The notes beneath the pieces were generated by a model that was not told the DNA's origin, did no database searches, and saw only the letters and a list, made by a program, of their open reading frames with translations. A program made the position numbers and the translations under genes. Positions 6,177 to 7,403 of a stretch of 7,403 bases of DNA are shown here, one piece after another. This DNA comes from Opitutaceae bacterium (GTDB lineage: Bacteria; Verrucomicrobiota; Verrucomicrobiia; Opitutales; Opitutaceae): positions 1 through 7,403 of the forward strand of contig JAITDF010000267.1 of NCBI GenBank assembly GCA_031282705.1, written 5' to 3'. Every line of letters starts with the position of its first letter. The first letter of the stretch is position 1.

Positions 6177-7223
6177 ATGACGACCCTCCGCCGCACCGCC
6201 CTCTTTCCCCTCCTCGCCGCCGCCCTCCTCGCCGCCGCCGCCGCTCCCGCGCGCCTCGCCGCCCAGCAACCCGGCGCGCAAGCCCAGCCGCCGCCCTCCG
6301 ACGGGCTCGACCTCCGCTTCGCCAACGGCATCGTCGCCGTCGTCGAGGACCGCCCCATCACCGTTGACGACATCCGCCGCGAAATCCAGCCCCTCATCGG
6401 CGAAGTCCAGCGCGGCGCCACCAGCCAGCGCGATTTTGAAAGCAAACTCCAGGCCCTTCAGGACGACGTCATCCAGCAGCACGTGGACCGCGTCCTCATC
6501 GTGAAGGAGTTTTACAAGGAAAAGGAAGGCGAACCCAAAAAATCCATCCCCACGAGCTTCATCGACAACCAGCTCTCCGAAATCATCATCACCCAATACG
6601 AAAACGACCGCTCCAAGTTCCTCGCCAGCCTCCGCCAGCAAGGCAAAACCATCCGCGAATACCGCCGCGAGATCGAGGAGGACATCATTTACGGCTACAT
6701 GCGCTCCCAGCAGCGCAAAAGCCAGAGCGTCGTCAGCCCCGTGAAAGTCGAAACCTTTTACAACGAGAACAAAGACCGCTTCCACCAGGAGGACCAGGTC
6801 CACCTGCGCCTCATCCAGTTCAGCCGCGCCAACGGCGAGAACGACGCCGAACTCAAGGTCAAGGCCAACGAAGTCATCAACCGCCTGAAAAACGGCGAAG
6901 CCTTTGGCGACATCGCCAAGGAAGTCAGCCAGGACACCCGCCGCAGCAAGGGCGGCGACTGGGGCTGGCAGAAACGCTCCGACCTGCGCCCCGAGCTGAG
7001 CGAGCCGCTCTTCAAGTTGAACAAAGGCGAGGTGACCGACCCCATCCTCATGCCCGAGGGCGCGTTTTTGATGTATGTCGAAGACCGCAAGCACGCCGGC
7101 ATCCAGCCGCTCGACGAAGTGCGCGACCAGATCGAGCGCATCCTGGTCCAGCAGATGGCCCGCACCAGCCAGGAGCAATGGCTGGAACGCCTCCGCCGCA
7201 ACGGCTACGTAAAGTATTACTGA
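6177..7223 (+). CDS. SurA-like periplasmic chaperone / parvulin peptidylprolyl isomerase
   Basis: This 348-residue exported protein probably assists folding and delivery of outer-membrane proteins. Residues 1-30 are a signal peptide (MTTLRR, then an Ala/Leu-rich core, cleavage likely near LAAQQ). Residues about 45-195 match a SurA N-terminal chaperone region: NGIVAVVEDRPITVDDIRREI at the start, then helical, highly charged sequence with VDRVLIVKEF and REIEEDIIYGYM. Residues about 206-303 are one parvulin domain: VHLRLIQF, GEAFGDIAKEVSQD, GGDWGW at 259-264, and ELSEPLFKLNKGEVTDPI. E. coli SurA is about 428 residues with two parvulin domains, so this is a shorter one-domain form; a PpiD/PrsA-type foldase is the alternative. 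The ATG at 6177 is the only start giving a good signal peptide. The leader is C-rich and G-poor without a Shine-Dalgarno. The TGA stop lies within the first bases of a copy of the left-end repeat. Confidence 0.88.
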   Translation: MTTLRRTALFPLLAAALLAAAAAPARLAAQQPGAQAQPPPSDGLDLRFANGIVAVVEDRPITVDDIRREIQPLIGEVQRGATSQRDFESKLQALQDDVIQQHVDRVLIVKEFYKEKEGEPKKSIPTSFIDNQLSEIIITQYENDRSKFLASLRQQGKTIREYRREIEEDIIYGYMRSQQRKSQSVVSPVKVETFYNENKDRFHQEDQVHLRLIQFSRANGENDAELKVKANEVINRLKNGEAFGDIAKEVSQDTRRSKGGDWGWQKRSDLRPELSEPLFKLNKGEVTDPILMPEGAFLMYVEDRKHAGIQPLDEVRDQIERILVQQMARTSQEQWLERLRRNGYVKYY

Positions 7224-7267
7224 CTGATGTTACGCAGTCGGCAGATTTTGGTAGGGCGGTCCCGCCG
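7221..7267. repeat. Partial copy of the left-end palindromic repeat
   Basis: From the stop codon of the SurA-like gene onward, tgactgatgttacg matches the outer end of the palindrome arm at 15-28, and ttttggtagggcggt followed by cccgccg matches its inner part at about 52-73. The middle is shortened and diverged. No matching opposite arm follows: similarity breaks at 7267/7268. It is thus a half or truncated unit in the same orientation as the left arm at 15-80. Confidence 0.75.
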
Positions 7268-7403
7268 TGTATAGTCCCGGGTCGAGGGTAACAGTTGTCC
7301 CGCTATGAGGGTGACACTTTTTTTTGGAGTTTTTTTCAGGTGATGGGAGGGCATAAGGGATGGTAGTGGCCTTTTGACAGGCGGGTGGAGGCGGAGGTGG
7401 AGA
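7268..7403. other. Non-coding right edge, possible mobile-element end
   Basis: Sequence unlike the genes begins exactly where the repeat copy breaks off, with tgt at 7268-7270. It contains the near-direct repeats gagggtaaca (7284-7293) and gagggtgaca (7307-7316), two T-runs, then G-rich sequence. Forward starts at 7341 and 7360 hit stops within a few codons. Insertion-sequence ends of some families begin with TGT and carry short internal repeats, but no transposase is in view, so this is only a possibility. Confidence 0.25.
7296..7325 (+). terminator. Candidate intrinsic terminator downstream of the SurA-like gene
   Basis: tgtccc at 7296-7301 can pair with gg-(t)-gaca at 7310-7316, a 6-bp stem with one bulged base and an 8-nt loop, followed after one C by eight T residues at 7318-7325. 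It lies about 73 nt after the stop codon. The stem is short, so this is a moderate candidate only. A second T-run follows at 7330-7336. Confidence 0.35.

Noticed and set aside
1..7403. CRISPR array, tRNA or rRNA genes
   Set aside because: No regularly spaced direct repeats with unique spacers, no tRNA cloverleaf and no rRNA-like conserved stretch were seen. The repeats present are inverted or isolated.

Overview
The window is very GC-rich, with strongly C/G-ending codons. It has four clear protein genes, all on the + strand, separated by long repeat-filled intergenic regions. The base composition, the lack of Shine-Dalgarno sites, the intergenic inverted repeats built on a 'gggcggtctcgccgagaccgccc'-like core, and the mix of a secreted SGNH hydrolase with a Gram-negative SurA-type chaperone suggest a Verrucomicrobiota bacterium, perhaps Opitutaceae-like. 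That placement is inference from sequence style; no marker gene confirms it.

Layout: (1) 1-170 is a large near-perfect palindrome with 66-nt arms. (2) 301-1707 encodes an AzgA/PbuG-type NCS2 purine permease. (3) 1848-3518 encodes an exported SGNH/GDSL hydrolase with an N-terminal beta-sandwich-like region. (4) 3519-3894 is intergenic and holds a short direct repeat also found after the permease gene, an AT-rich island, and a 189-bp inverted-repeat element that ends just before the next gene. (5) 3895-5616 encodes an unusual GTP cyclohydrolase II-like protein with two RibA-like halves; the first keeps the zinc cysteines and the second has lost them. (6) 5617-6176 holds a second large inverted repeat, a CCG/CCA-rich tract and a G-poor leader. 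(7) 6177-7223 encodes a single-parvulin SurA-like periplasmic chaperone/PPIase. (8) 7221-7403 starts with a partial copy of the left-end repeat, then a terminator-like hairpin and non-coding sequence that may be the end of a mobile element.

The genes do not form an obvious tight operon (gaps of 140, 376 and 560 bp). A purine permease near a GTP-cyclohydrolase-like enzyme allows a purine/nucleotide theme. The SGNH hydrolase and SurA are both exported proteins. No shared pathway is demonstrated. The most unusual items are the tandem GTP cyclohydrolase II protein with a degenerate second half and altered active site, and the related repeats that punctuate three of the intergenic regions.
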